From JAWWPY01 sp964412845 (lineage in GTDB: Bacteria; Actinomycetota; Actinomycetes; Streptosporangiales; Streptosporangiaceae), in NCBI GenBank assembly GCA_964412845.1, contig CAYPQM010000156.1, positions 1 to 16,725 on the forward strand: 16,725 nucleotides of DNA, in the 5' to 3' direction. The translations under genes were made by a program, and so were the position numbers. Positions 1 to 6,516 of the stretch are shown in pieces (position 1 is the first letter of the stretch; the number at the start of each line of letters is the position of its first letter). The notes beneath the pieces are model-generated. The model did not search any database, was not told the origin of the DNA, and was given only the letters and a program-made list of their open reading frames with translations.

Positions 1-628
1 GGTGCACGGCGGGCCAGCGGTTGGACCCGTCGCCGATGTAGCCGGAGACGCCCTTGTCGCGGGCGACGCCGACAATGGTCGCCATGAAGCCGTTGTCCCC
101 GTCGCCGTGATTCGTCGGCGGGAGCCGCACGACTGACGAGCGGATGCCACGGTCAGCGAGGGAGAGCACGAATTCGGCCGTGGCGTGCCGGGTCAGCGGG
201 CCGGCGCCGGCCATGGCGGCCACCGCCGGGTCGGGATCACCATGCCCGTCGCGTTCGGTCGCCACCTGTCCCGGTGCGACCCCGAGGGTCCCGGAGGCGA
301 TGACCAACGGACGGTCAGAACCGGCCAGCGCGTCGCCGAAGGTCTCGACGGCGCGGCGGTCCGCATCGGCGGCGCCCTGGAAGTCGCCCGTGAAGGCGAG
401 GTCGTGCTTGAACGCGAGGTGGATCACGCCGTCCGCCGCGGCAGCCGCGCTGCGCAGGCTGTCGAGGTCATCAAGAGTGCCGCGGTGCACTTGCGCTCCG
501 GCCGCGGTGAGAGCAGCGGCCGAGGCATCCGACCGGGCGAGCCCGGTGACCTGGTGGCCCGCGCCGATGAGCTCAGGTACGACGGCGGAGCCGATCCAGC
601 CGGACGCGCCGGTGACGAATACACGCAT
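1..628 (-). CDS. NAD(P)-dependent SDR-family epimerase/reductase (3' end outside window)
   Basis: The minus-strand frame opens at ATG 626-628, preceded by a strong GGAGGT ribosome site, and stays open to the left edge (209 codons seen, no stop). The N-terminus MRVFVTGASGWIG is the Rossmann dinucleotide-binding motif (TGxxGxxG) of extended/atypical short-chain dehydrogenases. An LAFKHD segment near residue 75 and a VVRLPP segment near residue 170 fit the NAD-dependent epimerase/dehydratase group that acts on sugar or carbonyl substrates. The usual catalytic YxxxK is not obvious in the part seen; HATAEFVLS sits where the Tyr/Lys helix would be, as in the atypical subgroup. The substrate is unknown. 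It is divergent from a TetR gene and shares its operator region, so it is probably that regulator's target. The family call is secure; the function is open. Confidence 0.88.
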   Translation of the reverse strand, partial: MRVFVTGASGWIGSAVVPELIGAGHQVTGLARSDASAAALTAAGAQVHRGTLDDLDSLRSAAAAADGVIHLAFKHDLAFTGDFQGAADADRRAVETFGDALAGSDRPLVIASGTLGVAPGQVATERDGHGDPDPAVAAMAGAGPLTRHATAEFVLSLADRGIRSSVVRLPPTNHGDGDNGFMATIVGVARDKGVSGYIGDGSNRWPAVH

Positions 629-683
629 GAGAAAGACCTCCAGGTACCGGCTGTCCCCGGCACAGGGTTTGCGCCAGGCAGCT

Positions 684-735
684 CGATGTCAGCTACTGTC
701 ATCACTATACACGCGATGTCAGTCACTGCCGTCAA
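684..735. promoter_or_regulatory. Shared SDR/TetR promoter with two near-palindromic operators
   Basis: Two copies of a 19-bp near-palindrome lie exactly 30 bp apart. Copy 1 (685-703) reads GATG-T-CAG-CTA-CTG-T-CATC and is symmetric except at one pair. Copy 2 (715-733) reads GATG-T-CAG-TCA-CTG-C-CGTC. On the minus strand, TTGACG (730-735) and TGTATA (706-711, 18-bp spacer) or TATAGT (704-709, 20-bp spacer) form a plausible promoter for the SDR gene, so copy 2 sits between the -35 and -10 boxes. A plus-strand TATACA (706-711) could serve the tetR gene. The geometry fits autorepression plus repression of the neighbour by the TetR protein; the binding itself is inferred. Confidence 0.6.
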
Positions 736-748
736 GTATGATCGTCGC

Positions 749-1315
749 ATGGGTCGGTGGGAGCCAAACGCGCGCGGCCGGCTTGAGCGGGCGGCGATGG
801 AGCTCTACGTCGAGCGCGGGTTCGACCAGACCACGGTGGCGGAGATCGCGGCGCGGGCCGGACTGACGGAGCGGACGTTCTTCCGGCACTTCGCCGACAA
901 GCGCGAGGTTCTGTTCGCGGGCGCGGGCGAACTGCAGGAGTTCCTGGTGAAGGCCCTGGCCAGTGCTCCTGATTCCGCAGCGCCGATCGATGCGGTAGCC
1001 GCCGCCTTCGAGGCGGCCGGCGCCCTGCTCCAGGAGCGCGGTGAATACGCCGGGCAGCGCCAGGCCGTCATCGCTGCGAACGCAGAGCTGCAAGAGCGCG
1101 AACTGATCAAGCTGGCCTCACTCGCCTCGGCGCTGGCCGCCACGTTGCGCCAGCGCGGCGTCAGGGACCCGGCCGCGAGCCTGGCGGCCGAAGCCGGGAT
1201 CGCTGTCTTCAAGATCGCATTCGAACGCTGGGCCAGCGACACCAACCAGGCCGACTTGCCGCAAGTCATCCGGGAGTCGCTCGACGAGCTCAAAGCCGTG
1301 ACCGCAGGCAAATGA
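749..1315 (+). CDS. TetR/AcrR-family transcriptional regulator
   Basis: This 188-aa protein has a TetR N-terminal helix-turn-helix at about residues 9-55. TVAEIAARAGLTERTFFRHF (29-48) is the turn and recognition helix, and KREVLF follows as usual. The helical C-terminal part (about 65-185) should bind a ligand and form the dimer; its ligand cannot be told from sequence. Length is typical. I chose ATG 749 because it sits about 10 residues before the first HTH helix. An in-frame ATG at 716 would add 11 residues but lies inside the second operator copy. It is divergent from the SDR gene and probably represses it and itself. A weak hairpin (1319-1333, CCGGC stem) follows the stop. Confidence 0.88.
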   Translation: MGRWEPNARGRLERAAMELYVERGFDQTTVAEIAARAGLTERTFFRHFADKREVLFAGAGELQEFLVKALASAPDSAAPIDAVAAAFEAAGALLQERGEYAGQRQAVIAANAELQERELIKLASLASALAATLRQRGVRDPAASLAAEAGIAVFKIAFERWASDTNQADLPQVIRESLDELKAVTAGK

Positions 1316-1475
1316 TCACCGGCGGCAGGCCGGGCGCGAAGTCGTGCGGGCCGCTGCGGATGATCGACATCTGCTGGGCGTCATCTGACTGAGAGCGGGG
1401 CATCGGGCTGGGCCATCCACGTCCGGAGAATCCGCGCCATAACCCCGCGCCAGCCTGGTCCCGGTGAGAGGTTGT
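1316..1475. other. Short spacer between convergent genes
   Basis: The tetR gene and the methyltransferase gene converge here. Apart from a weak hairpin at 1319-1333 (CCGGC / GCCGG) just after the tetR stop, I see no gene or clear signal. Confidence 0.4.
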
Positions 1476-2306
1476 CTAGCCGGCGGTGGCGATCACCGAG
1501 TAGTAGGTTCGGGCCAGGAAGTACCGGCCGGTGCCGGCCCGCTCGCGCAGGTCGTCCAGGAGCCGGGCGCCTTCCCCGGACGTGATCGCGCCCATGCGTA
1601 CGAGTTCGTGGGCGACAGGCTCGATGAGCCACTCGTGGGCGGCGCCGGGCTCACGCGACAGGTGTACCTGCGGCGTCACGGTGACGTGCGTGAATCCATG
1701 GCGGGCCAGCTGCCAGGGCAGTTCGCGGGCGATGAGGCCGTTGCGCATCTGGTCGCAGAGCAGGTGCGTGAACCGGCGGCCAAGTTCCGGGTCGGTGACG
1801 GCCAGGCATGTGCTGTCCCAATCCCATTCCCCGATCGAAAGCAGCCCTGCGGGTGCCAGCACCCGGCGCATTTCTGCGACTGCTCGCCACGGGTCGGCTA
1901 GATGAAGCAGTATCTGGGTGGCGACGACGCGGTCGAAGGAGGCATCGGGGAAAGGCAGCTCGTAGGCGTCGCCCACCCGGAACGACACATTGGTCTCGCC
2001 GGCTGCCGCGCGTTGCTGCGCGCGGGCGATGAGTGTCGCACTCAAATCGATACCAACCGCAGGACCAGGAGCGACGAGCGGAGCCATGATCCGCAGGTAG
2101 TCGCCGGTCCCGCAGCCGACGTCCAGCACACGCAGCCCGGCCCGCAACTCCAGCGGGCCGAACACGGCACCGGGTTCGCGCCGGGCCTCGTCGAGCCCCT
2201 GTGCGCGGGTCGCATCGAGCAGCGAGGCGTAGAACGAGGGATCGCTGGTCTGGTCGACCCGAATCCAGCTGGCACTGAAGTTGGTCGCCGGTACGCGGTC
2301 GCTCAT
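1476..2306 (-). CDS. Class I SAM-dependent methyltransferase
   Basis: The 276-aa protein has the classical methyltransferase core. Motif I VLDVGCGTG lies at about 60-68, the acidic residue at the end of strand 2 is D87 in GIDLS, motif II GDAYELPF lies at 112-119, and VLAPAGLLSIGEWDW (about 149-163) matches the motif III region. This arrangement is that of the UbiE/Methyltransf_11 group, which methylates small molecules; the acceptor is unknown. The first 50 residues include an amphipathic stretch typical of the N-terminal cap. ATG 2306 is preceded by GAGGGGAAG. It is transcribed alone, divergent from the VOC gene at 2516 and convergent with the tetR gene. The family call is secure; the product cannot be named further. 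Confidence 0.88.
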   Translation of the reverse strand: MSDRVPATNFSASWIRVDQTSDPSFYASLLDATRAQGLDEARREPGAVFGPLELRAGLRVLDVGCGTGDYLRIMAPLVAPGPAVGIDLSATLIARAQQRAAAGETNVSFRVGDAYELPFPDASFDRVVATQILLHLADPWRAVAEMRRVLAPAGLLSIGEWDWDSTCLAVTDPELGRRFTHLLCDQMRNGLIARELPWQLARHGFTHVTVTPQVHLSREPGAAHEWLIEPVAHELVRMGAITSGEGARLLDDLRERAGTGRYFLARTYYSVIATAG

Positions 2307-2515
2307 CCGTGCGCACTTCCCCTCGGTGCCGCAACGTGCCGCTCAGAGGCGAGCGTAAGACCCCGGCCCGCCCACGACCAGCATTCTTGGCCAGCAACCC
2401 GCAACTCGGTGGCCGGCTCTTGTCGCGCCAGGGCTGGGGGCGGTTGGCTGCCCGCCGGGCGTGCTCGCGGCATACTTGCGAACGCCCGAGCCACCGCTGA
2501 GCCGATGGGAGCACG

Positions 2516-2965
2516 ATGCCTGCCCGATTCCAGCTCGTCATTGACTGCAAGGACCCCGAGCTGCTGGCCCGCTTCTGGGCGGCTGCCCTGGGATACGTGC
2601 TTGAACCGCCCCCCGAAGGGTTCGCTACCTGGGACGACTGGCGGCGCGACATCGGGCTTCCCGACAGTGAGCTGGGAATCGGCGCGGACAGCATCATCGA
2701 TCCCCGCGGTGACGGCCCCCGCATCTGGTTCCATGTGATGCCGGAAGCCAAGGTGGTCAAGAACCGCCTCCACCTCGACATCCACGCCAGCGGCTTCCCC
2801 AGCCGTTCGGACCCGCTCGCCACCCGCATGCAGCGAGTCGACGCCGAGGCCAGGCGGCTGGCGGATCTCGGGGCCACGCTCACCGTAGTCATGAGCGCCG
2901 ACGGCCTCGATCACTACGCGGTGGGGATGACGGACCCCGAGGGCAACGAATTCGACATCAACTGA
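2516..2965 (+). CDS. VOC-superfamily (glyoxalase-like) protein
   Basis: The 149-aa protein matches the single-chain glyoxalase-like VOC family (PF18029 type). It opens with FQLVIDCKDPELLARFWAAAL, has RLHLDIH at 84-90 (H86 a likely metal ligand), and ends with TDPEGNEFDI (E145 the second likely ligand). Two babb modules of about 60 residues are recognisable. Members bind a metal and act in isomerisation, dioxygenation or antibiotic sequestration; nothing here picks one. The start at ATG 2516 has GGGAG 6 bases upstream. The gene precedes the MDR oxidoreductase on the same strand, but a hairpin (3009-3038) separates them, so they need not be cotranscribed. Confidence 0.85.
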   Translation: MPARFQLVIDCKDPELLARFWAAALGYVLEPPPEGFATWDDWRRDIGLPDSELGIGADSIIDPRGDGPRIWFHVMPEAKVVKNRLHLDIHASGFPSRSDPLATRMQRVDAEARRLADLGATLTVVMSADGLDHYAVGMTDPEGNEFDIN

Positions 2966-3008
2966 CGCCTTCGCCCGCCGCGGCTCCTCGTGCCGGAGCT
3001 GCCCTGGG

Positions 3009-3038
3009 GCGCGTGCGCTGAGGGGGCTCGGCACGCGC
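3009..3038 (+). terminator. Hairpin after the VOC gene
   Basis: Perfect 8-bp inverted repeat GCGCGTGC / GCACGCGC around a 14-nt loop that holds a further GAG/CTC pairing. It lies 44 bp after the VOC stop and has no T-tract, as is common in actinobacteria. Probable terminator between the VOC gene and the next one. Confidence 0.4.
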
Positions 3039-3098
3039 GGGCTGGCAGACTGTAGCGCGCGCAGCAACCGCGACACTCCGGGGTCGAGATCGGAGCGA

Positions 3099-4004
3099 AT
3101 GATGAAGGCAGTCCGTTTCGGCCAGTTCGGGGGCCCGGAGGTCCTCGAGATCGTGGATCTCCCCGATCCGCATCCGGGTCCCGGCCAGGTCCGGATTGCG
3201 GTGCGCGCGGCCGGCGTCAACCCGAGCGACTGGAAGAAGCGCAAGGGCCTGATGGATGGGGAGCTCCCGCAGACCATGGGCCACGAGGCGGCGGGCGTCG
3301 TCGACGAACTCGGCGAGCGCGTTGCGGACGTGGCCGTCGGCGATCGCGTGTTCGGCTTCTCCGCCGAGGGGTCGGCCCAGGCCGAGCTGGCGGTGCTGTC
3401 CTACTATGCGCCGATCCCGCCGTCGCTCGACTTCCCCGGCGCTGCCGCGCTGCCGGCCGCCATCGAGACGGCCACGCGCGCGCTTGACCAGCTCGGCGTC
3501 GGGAGCGGCAGCACGCTGCTCATCAACGGCGCCTCCGGAAGCGTCGGCAGCGCCGCGGTTCAGCTCGCCGTGGTGCGCGGCGCGCGCGTGATCGGCACCG
3601 CCAGTCCGGCCAACCACGACTACCTGCGCTCGGTGGGCGCCGAGCCCGTCGCCTACGGCGAGGGCCTCGCCGGGCGGGTTCGCGCGCTCGTGCCCGACGG
3701 CGTCGACGCGGCGCTCGACGTCGCCGGGAGCGGCGTCCTGCCCGAGCTCATCGAGCTCGCGGGCGGCCCGGAGCACGTTGTGACGATCGCCGACTTCGGT
3801 GGCGCGCAGGAGCACGGGGTGACGTTCAGCAGCGGGGACGCCGGCCGCGCGGTCCACGCGCTCGCCGAGATCGGCGAGCTGATCGAGTCCGGGCGCTTCT
3901 CGCTCCCGGTCGCGCAGACCTTCCCGCTCGCCGAGATCGCGCAGGCGCACCGCGTCAGCGAGGACGGTCACGTGCGCGGGAAGCTCGTGCTGCTGGTCGG
4001 CTGA
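3099..4004 (+). CDS. NADP-dependent zinc-free MDR oxidoreductase (quinone oxidoreductase-like)
   Basis: The 301-aa protein has the GroES-like N-terminal domain of medium-chain dehydrogenases: MKAVRFGQFGGPEVLEI at the start, AAGVNPSDWKKR at 38-49, GHEAAGVV at 61-68, and GDRVFG at 81-86. A Rossmann domain follows with INGASGSVGSAAVQLA at 142-157. The Cys zinc ligands of alcohol dehydrogenases are missing, so it belongs to the zeta-crystallin/QOR branch, which reduces quinones or enones with NADPH. The C-terminal HVRGKLVLLV is the usual family ending. ATG 3099 or the adjacent ATG 3102 may start translation; GGAGCG lies just upstream. The substrate is unknown. Codon use matches the neighbours. 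Confidence 0.88.
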   Translation: MMKAVRFGQFGGPEVLEIVDLPDPHPGPGQVRIAVRAAGVNPSDWKKRKGLMDGELPQTMGHEAAGVVDELGERVADVAVGDRVFGFSAEGSAQAELAVLSYYAPIPPSLDFPGAAALPAAIETATRALDQLGVGSGSTLLINGASGSVGSAAVQLAVVRGARVIGTASPANHDYLRSVGAEPVAYGEGLAGRVRALVPDGVDAALDVAGSGVLPELIELAGGPEHVVTIADFGGAQEHGVTFSSGDAGRAVHALAEIGELIESGRFSLPVAQTFPLAEIAQAHRVSEDGHVRGKLVLLVG

Positions 4005-4045
4005 TGCGGCCGTCGCGACCGTGCGTCACCCGGCTCGCCAGCTAG

Positions 4046-4291
4046 GCTGCGCGTCGTGCGCTTCCGACGTTCTCGAGCGCCTGCCGGGCACTGGTCTCGG
4101 TGACCATCGCGGCCACCCTGGGCACCCGCGAGCCGCTGCGCGGTCAGCTGCGGATCGCCCTCAACAGCGGTGTCACCAAGGACGAAATCGTCGAGTTGTT
4201 CATCCACCTGGAGGCCTACGCCGGCGCCGCCCGCGCATTCGACTCCTACCAGATCGCCCTGGAGGTCTTCGCCGAGAACACCAACGCGTGA
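4046..4291 (+). pseudogene. Carboxymuconolactone-decarboxylase-like C-terminal fragment
   Basis: In this frame, RALVSVTIAATLGTREP and then RIALNSGVTKDEIVELFIHL and EAYAGAARAFDSY match the C-terminal half of the CMD/AhpD-like family (PF02627). The open frame starts right after a stop at 4043-4045. Only about 80 codons exist, against roughly 120-250 in full genes, and there is no AUG or ribosome site. A GTG at 4100 would give a 63-aa product. The N-terminal helices of the family are absent. I read it as a truncated remnant; it could still be expressed as a short protein from GTG 4100. Confidence 0.55.
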
Positions 4292-4347
4292 CAAGCTTCT
4301 ACAGCGCCGGGGTCGTTGACCCGCGCCCGCGCCAGCCCCGCCCGCGT

Positions 4348-4515
4348 TCATGACGATTGTGCCGGCAGCTCAAACCAGACGCTCCGGCCGTGCTCGCCGC
4401 TGCAGTACCCCCACCGCGCAGCGCGTCTCCGTACGGGGGTCAACTTCCGGCGCTCCTGGGCCCACGCCCCCGCGACCGCCAGGGCGAGCGCCGCTCCATG
4501 TCCAAGGCCGGTTAC
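4348..4515 (-). pseudogene. Remnant of an anti-sigma-type ATP-binding (HATPase) protein
   Basis: The minus-strand frame reads VTGLGHGAALALAVAGAWA, then after an odd basic insert RWGYCSGEHGRSVWFELP and a stop at 4348-4350. This resembles the C-terminal end of the small histidine-kinase-like ATPases of actinomycetes (the GRGLxLVxxLAxRWG...GKxVWFEL ending). Nothing recognisable lies upstream in this frame; the frame runs on antisense to the SMP-30 gene, where it is a shadow. It is probably the tail end of a deleted gene. The rest of 4292-4608 shows no other gene, only the leader and ribosome site of the gene at 4609. Confidence 0.35.
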
Positions 4516-4608
4516 GCCCGGCACCCTGTCGATCGGGCTCGCGGCCGTTCGTGTAGGGGGTAGACGGCTGGCCTGAGACCGGCGCGGCCGAAGGAGAGGA
4601 GGAGCGTC

Positions 4609-5460
4609 ATGTCTGAATTGAAGGTTCTGCTGAGTGGCCTGGGGATTCCTGAGTCGCCGCGCTGGCATGAGGGGAGGCTGTGGTTCTGCAACTGGATCGA
4701 CCGGCAGGTCATGGCCGTTGACATGGACGGCACGGCTGAGGTCATGCTCAGCCGCGATCCGGCCAGCCACCCGATGGGGTATTCCATCGGCTGGCTGCCC
4801 GATGGCAGGCTGCTGACGACGGGCGACAAGGTCCGGCGCCAGGAGCCCGACGGGTCGATGGCCGTCCACGCCGGGCAGCGGGCGAACGAGATCGTCGTGG
4901 ACGCGCGCGGCAACGCCTACGTCAACGGCGCGGACTTCGACTTCGTCGCCGGTGCGCCGCCTAAGCCGGGCTACATCAAGCTCGTGACGCCGGACGGGCG
5001 ACTGCGCCAGGTGGCTGACGACATCCAGTTCCCCAACGGCATGGTCATCACCCCGGACGGCCGCACGCTGATCATCTCCGAGTCGTTCGCGGGACGGCTC
5101 ACCGCATTCGACATCGACGGCGATGGCGGGCTGTCGGGGCGGCGGGTGTTCGCCGAGGGCCTGGGGCCGGACGGCATCTGCATGGACGCCGAGGGCGCGG
5201 TGTGGGTGTCCACCGGCGGGTTCTCGGTCGCCCGCGTCGCCGAGGGCGGCAAGGTCCTGCAACGCGTCGAACTCGAGGAGCACCGGGCGCCGTTCGCGCT
5301 GATGCTCGGCGGCCCGGACCGGCGGATCCTGTTCATCTGCACCGCCGAGTGGCACAAGACCGACGGCGCGGCAGCCAACCTCGAACGCCTAGCCACGGGG
5401 CCGCGCACAGGGGAGATCCTCACCCTCCCGGTCGAGGTGCCCGGCACCGGCCGACCGTGA
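4609..5460 (+). CDS. SMP-30/gluconolactonase/LRE-family protein
   Basis: The 283-aa protein is a six-bladed beta-propeller of the SMP-30/gluconolactonase family, which hydrolyses sugar lactones or related esters with a divalent metal. The four metal/active-site positions are present: E15 in PESPRW, N93 in ANEIVVD, N143 in FPNGM, and D188 in GPDGICMD. Repeated blade strands (DGRLLT, PDGRLRQV, PDGRTLIIS) can be followed. No signal peptide is seen, so it is likely cytoplasmic. Length is usual for the family. ATG 4609 follows a long purine-rich AGGAGAGGAGGAG site. The gene is monocistronic and ends in a strong hairpin at 5467-5508. The true substrate (gluconolactone or another lactone) cannot be told. 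Confidence 0.9.
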   Translation: MSELKVLLSGLGIPESPRWHEGRLWFCNWIDRQVMAVDMDGTAEVMLSRDPASHPMGYSIGWLPDGRLLTTGDKVRRQEPDGSMAVHAGQRANEIVVDARGNAYVNGADFDFVAGAPPKPGYIKLVTPDGRLRQVADDIQFPNGMVITPDGRTLIISESFAGRLTAFDIDGDGGLSGRRVFAEGLGPDGICMDAEGAVWVSTGGFSVARVAEGGKVLQRVELEEHRAPFALMLGGPDRRILFICTAEWHKTDGAAANLERLATGPRTGEILTLPVEVPGTGRP

Positions 5461-5466
5461 CAGCAA

Positions 5467-5508
5467 CCGGGCCGCCGGCACCTGGTCCTCCAGGCGCCGG
5501 CGGCCCGG
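5467..5508 (+). terminator. Strong terminator hairpin after the SMP-30 gene
   Basis: A 13-bp perfect stem (CCGGGCCGCCGGC with GCCGGCGGCCCGG), one A/C mismatch, five more pairs (CCTGG/CCAGG) and a TCCT loop start 7 bases after the stop codon. There is no T-tract. The stem is symmetrical, so it may also end transcription from the minus strand. Confidence 0.7.
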
Positions 5509-5524
5509 GCGCTACATGTAACCC

Positions 5525-5737
5525 CCTGCTGGCCACCTGCGCGCCCAAGCCGGTCAGCTCACGCAGCAGGCCGCCCGCGAACGTGTCGGTGATCCCGGCC
5601 GCCCACTTGCTCACGGTGTGGGAGGTGGCCGGGGCGACCACGACCGCATCGGCAGCAGGGAGTTCGTCCGGCTCATCCGGCATCCGGAACCCGCTCCGCA
5701 CCCGGTCCCCGGTACGCGCGCCCAGCCGGGCGGTGCC
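5525..5737 (-). pseudogene. Flavoprotein (HFCD/PPC-decarboxylase-like) fragment
   Basis: The minus-strand frame opens after a stop at 5738-5740. It reads TGDRVRSGFRMPDEPDELP, then ADAVVVAPATSHTVSKWAAG and ITDTFAGGLLRELTGLG. This is the FMN-binding core of the homo-oligomeric flavin-containing Cys decarboxylase fold (APATxxTxxKWAAGIxDT). The family normally has about 170-200 residues; here both the N-terminal Rossmann strand and the C-terminal part are absent, and the frame loses similarity after about 5525. It lies downstream of the TetR gene on the same strand, which may once have regulated or been cotranscribed with it. I judge it a decayed remnant. Confidence 0.55.
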
Positions 5738-5754
5738 TCACGCGGCTGCCCGGA

Positions 5755-6396
5755 TCACCCGTGCGGAATGTCGGATTGGATCACGCGAACCTGGCTGGCT
5801 AGTCCCTCCATGAACACTCGTGTCATGCGCTGGTTGAAGCTCGGTTGCTCGCCGGGGACCGGCTGACAAATGAGGGCGATGGTCATGAGGACTTCCCGGG
5901 CCGTGACGTCGCCGCGCGCGTACCCGCCGTCTACCGCTCGGGCGAGGAGCGTTTGGAGCGCCGGCTCGAGCCGGTCTAGGAGATGCTGCGGGAGGTCATC
6001 GTAGGCTGGGTCTCCGGAGTGTAGCGCCGAGGCGAGCCCGCGTTTGGTACCGACAAAGTCCGTGAAGCGATCGATCCAACCCATGAGCGCTTCCCACGGA
6101 CTGAGCGTGGTCCCGAGCTCTTCCGCAGCTTCGACGCACTCGTCGATCTCGTGTTGCAGCACGGCGACGATGAGCTCGGATCGTCGAGGGAAATGCCGGT
6201 AGAGCGTTCCAACGCCCACTCCCGCAAGATCCGTGATCTCCTTCGCGGGCGCGTCCACACCGCTGCCCGCGAACACGGTTTTTGCGGCCTCCACCAGTGC
6301 GACGACATTCCGCTTTGCGTCAGAGCGCTGGCGCCGGGACGGGTCGATACGGCGCCCCGTCGACGAACTCGTTGTCCTGACCGACCCGGGTGCCAT
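5755..6396 (-). CDS. TetR-family regulator, divergent from aldo-keto reductase
   Basis: The 213-aa protein has a basic, Ser/Thr-rich N-terminal tail (1-28) and then a TetR helix-turn-helix at about 30-77. KEITDLAGVGVGTLYRHFPR (52-71) is the turn and recognition helix, and RSELIVAVL follows. The C-terminal half (about 85-200, with PWEALMGWIDRFTDFVGTKRG) resembles the TetR_C SbtR-like group. ATG 6396 has AGGAGG only 3 bases upstream, which is unusually close but the only good choice. It shares a 120-bp promoter region with the aldo-keto reductase gene at 6517, which carries two symmetric operators, and probably represses both genes. The inducer is unknown, perhaps the aldehyde or ketone substrate. 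Confidence 0.88.
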   Translation of the reverse strand: MAPGSVRTTSSSTGRRIDPSRRQRSDAKRNVVALVEAAKTVFAGSGVDAPAKEITDLAGVGVGTLYRHFPRRSELIVAVLQHEIDECVEAAEELGTTLSPWEALMGWIDRFTDFVGTKRGLASALHSGDPAYDDLPQHLLDRLEPALQTLLARAVDGGYARGDVTAREVLMTIALICQPVPGEQPSFNQRMTRVFMEGLASQVRVIQSDIPHG

Positions 6397-6406
6397 GGTC
6401 CTCCTG

Positions 6407-6452
6407 TTGCTAACCGGAAAGTCATTCCGTATAGTTCCGGAAAGAGCTTCCG
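6407..6452 (+). promoter_or_regulatory. Aldo-keto reductase promoter with two CGGAA-N5-TTCCG operators
   Basis: TTGCTA (6407-6412) and TATAGT (6430-6435) with a 17-bp spacer form a good plus-strand promoter. Operator 1, CGGAA-AGTCA-TTCCG (6415-6429), fills the spacer. Operator 2, CGGAA-AGAGC-TTCCG (6438-6452), covers the expected start site. The centres are 23 bp apart, and TTCCGGAA at 6435-6442 adds a fifth half site. The arrangement should block transcription when the divergent TetR protein is bound; that this protein binds here is inferred. Confidence 0.7.
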
Positions 6453-6516
6453 CTTAGTTGCAGTGTACGTCGGCGGAGGCGCCTGCACACGTCACGCTCA
6501 CGTCTGGAGAACATTC

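Noticed and set aside
1651..2892. 413-aa minus-strand open frame
   Set aside because: Overlaps the methyltransferase and VOC genes in wrong frames and shows no family motif.
2958..3971. Long minus-strand open frame (337 aa)
   Set aside because: Antisense to the MDR oxidoreductase gene; composition is Arg/Gly/Ala-rich without motifs, a typical high-GC shadow.
4516..5355. Long minus-strand open frame through the SMP-30 gene
   Set aside because: Antisense shadow of the SMP-30 gene; only its last 55 codons (4348-4515), outside that gene, resemble a protein family.
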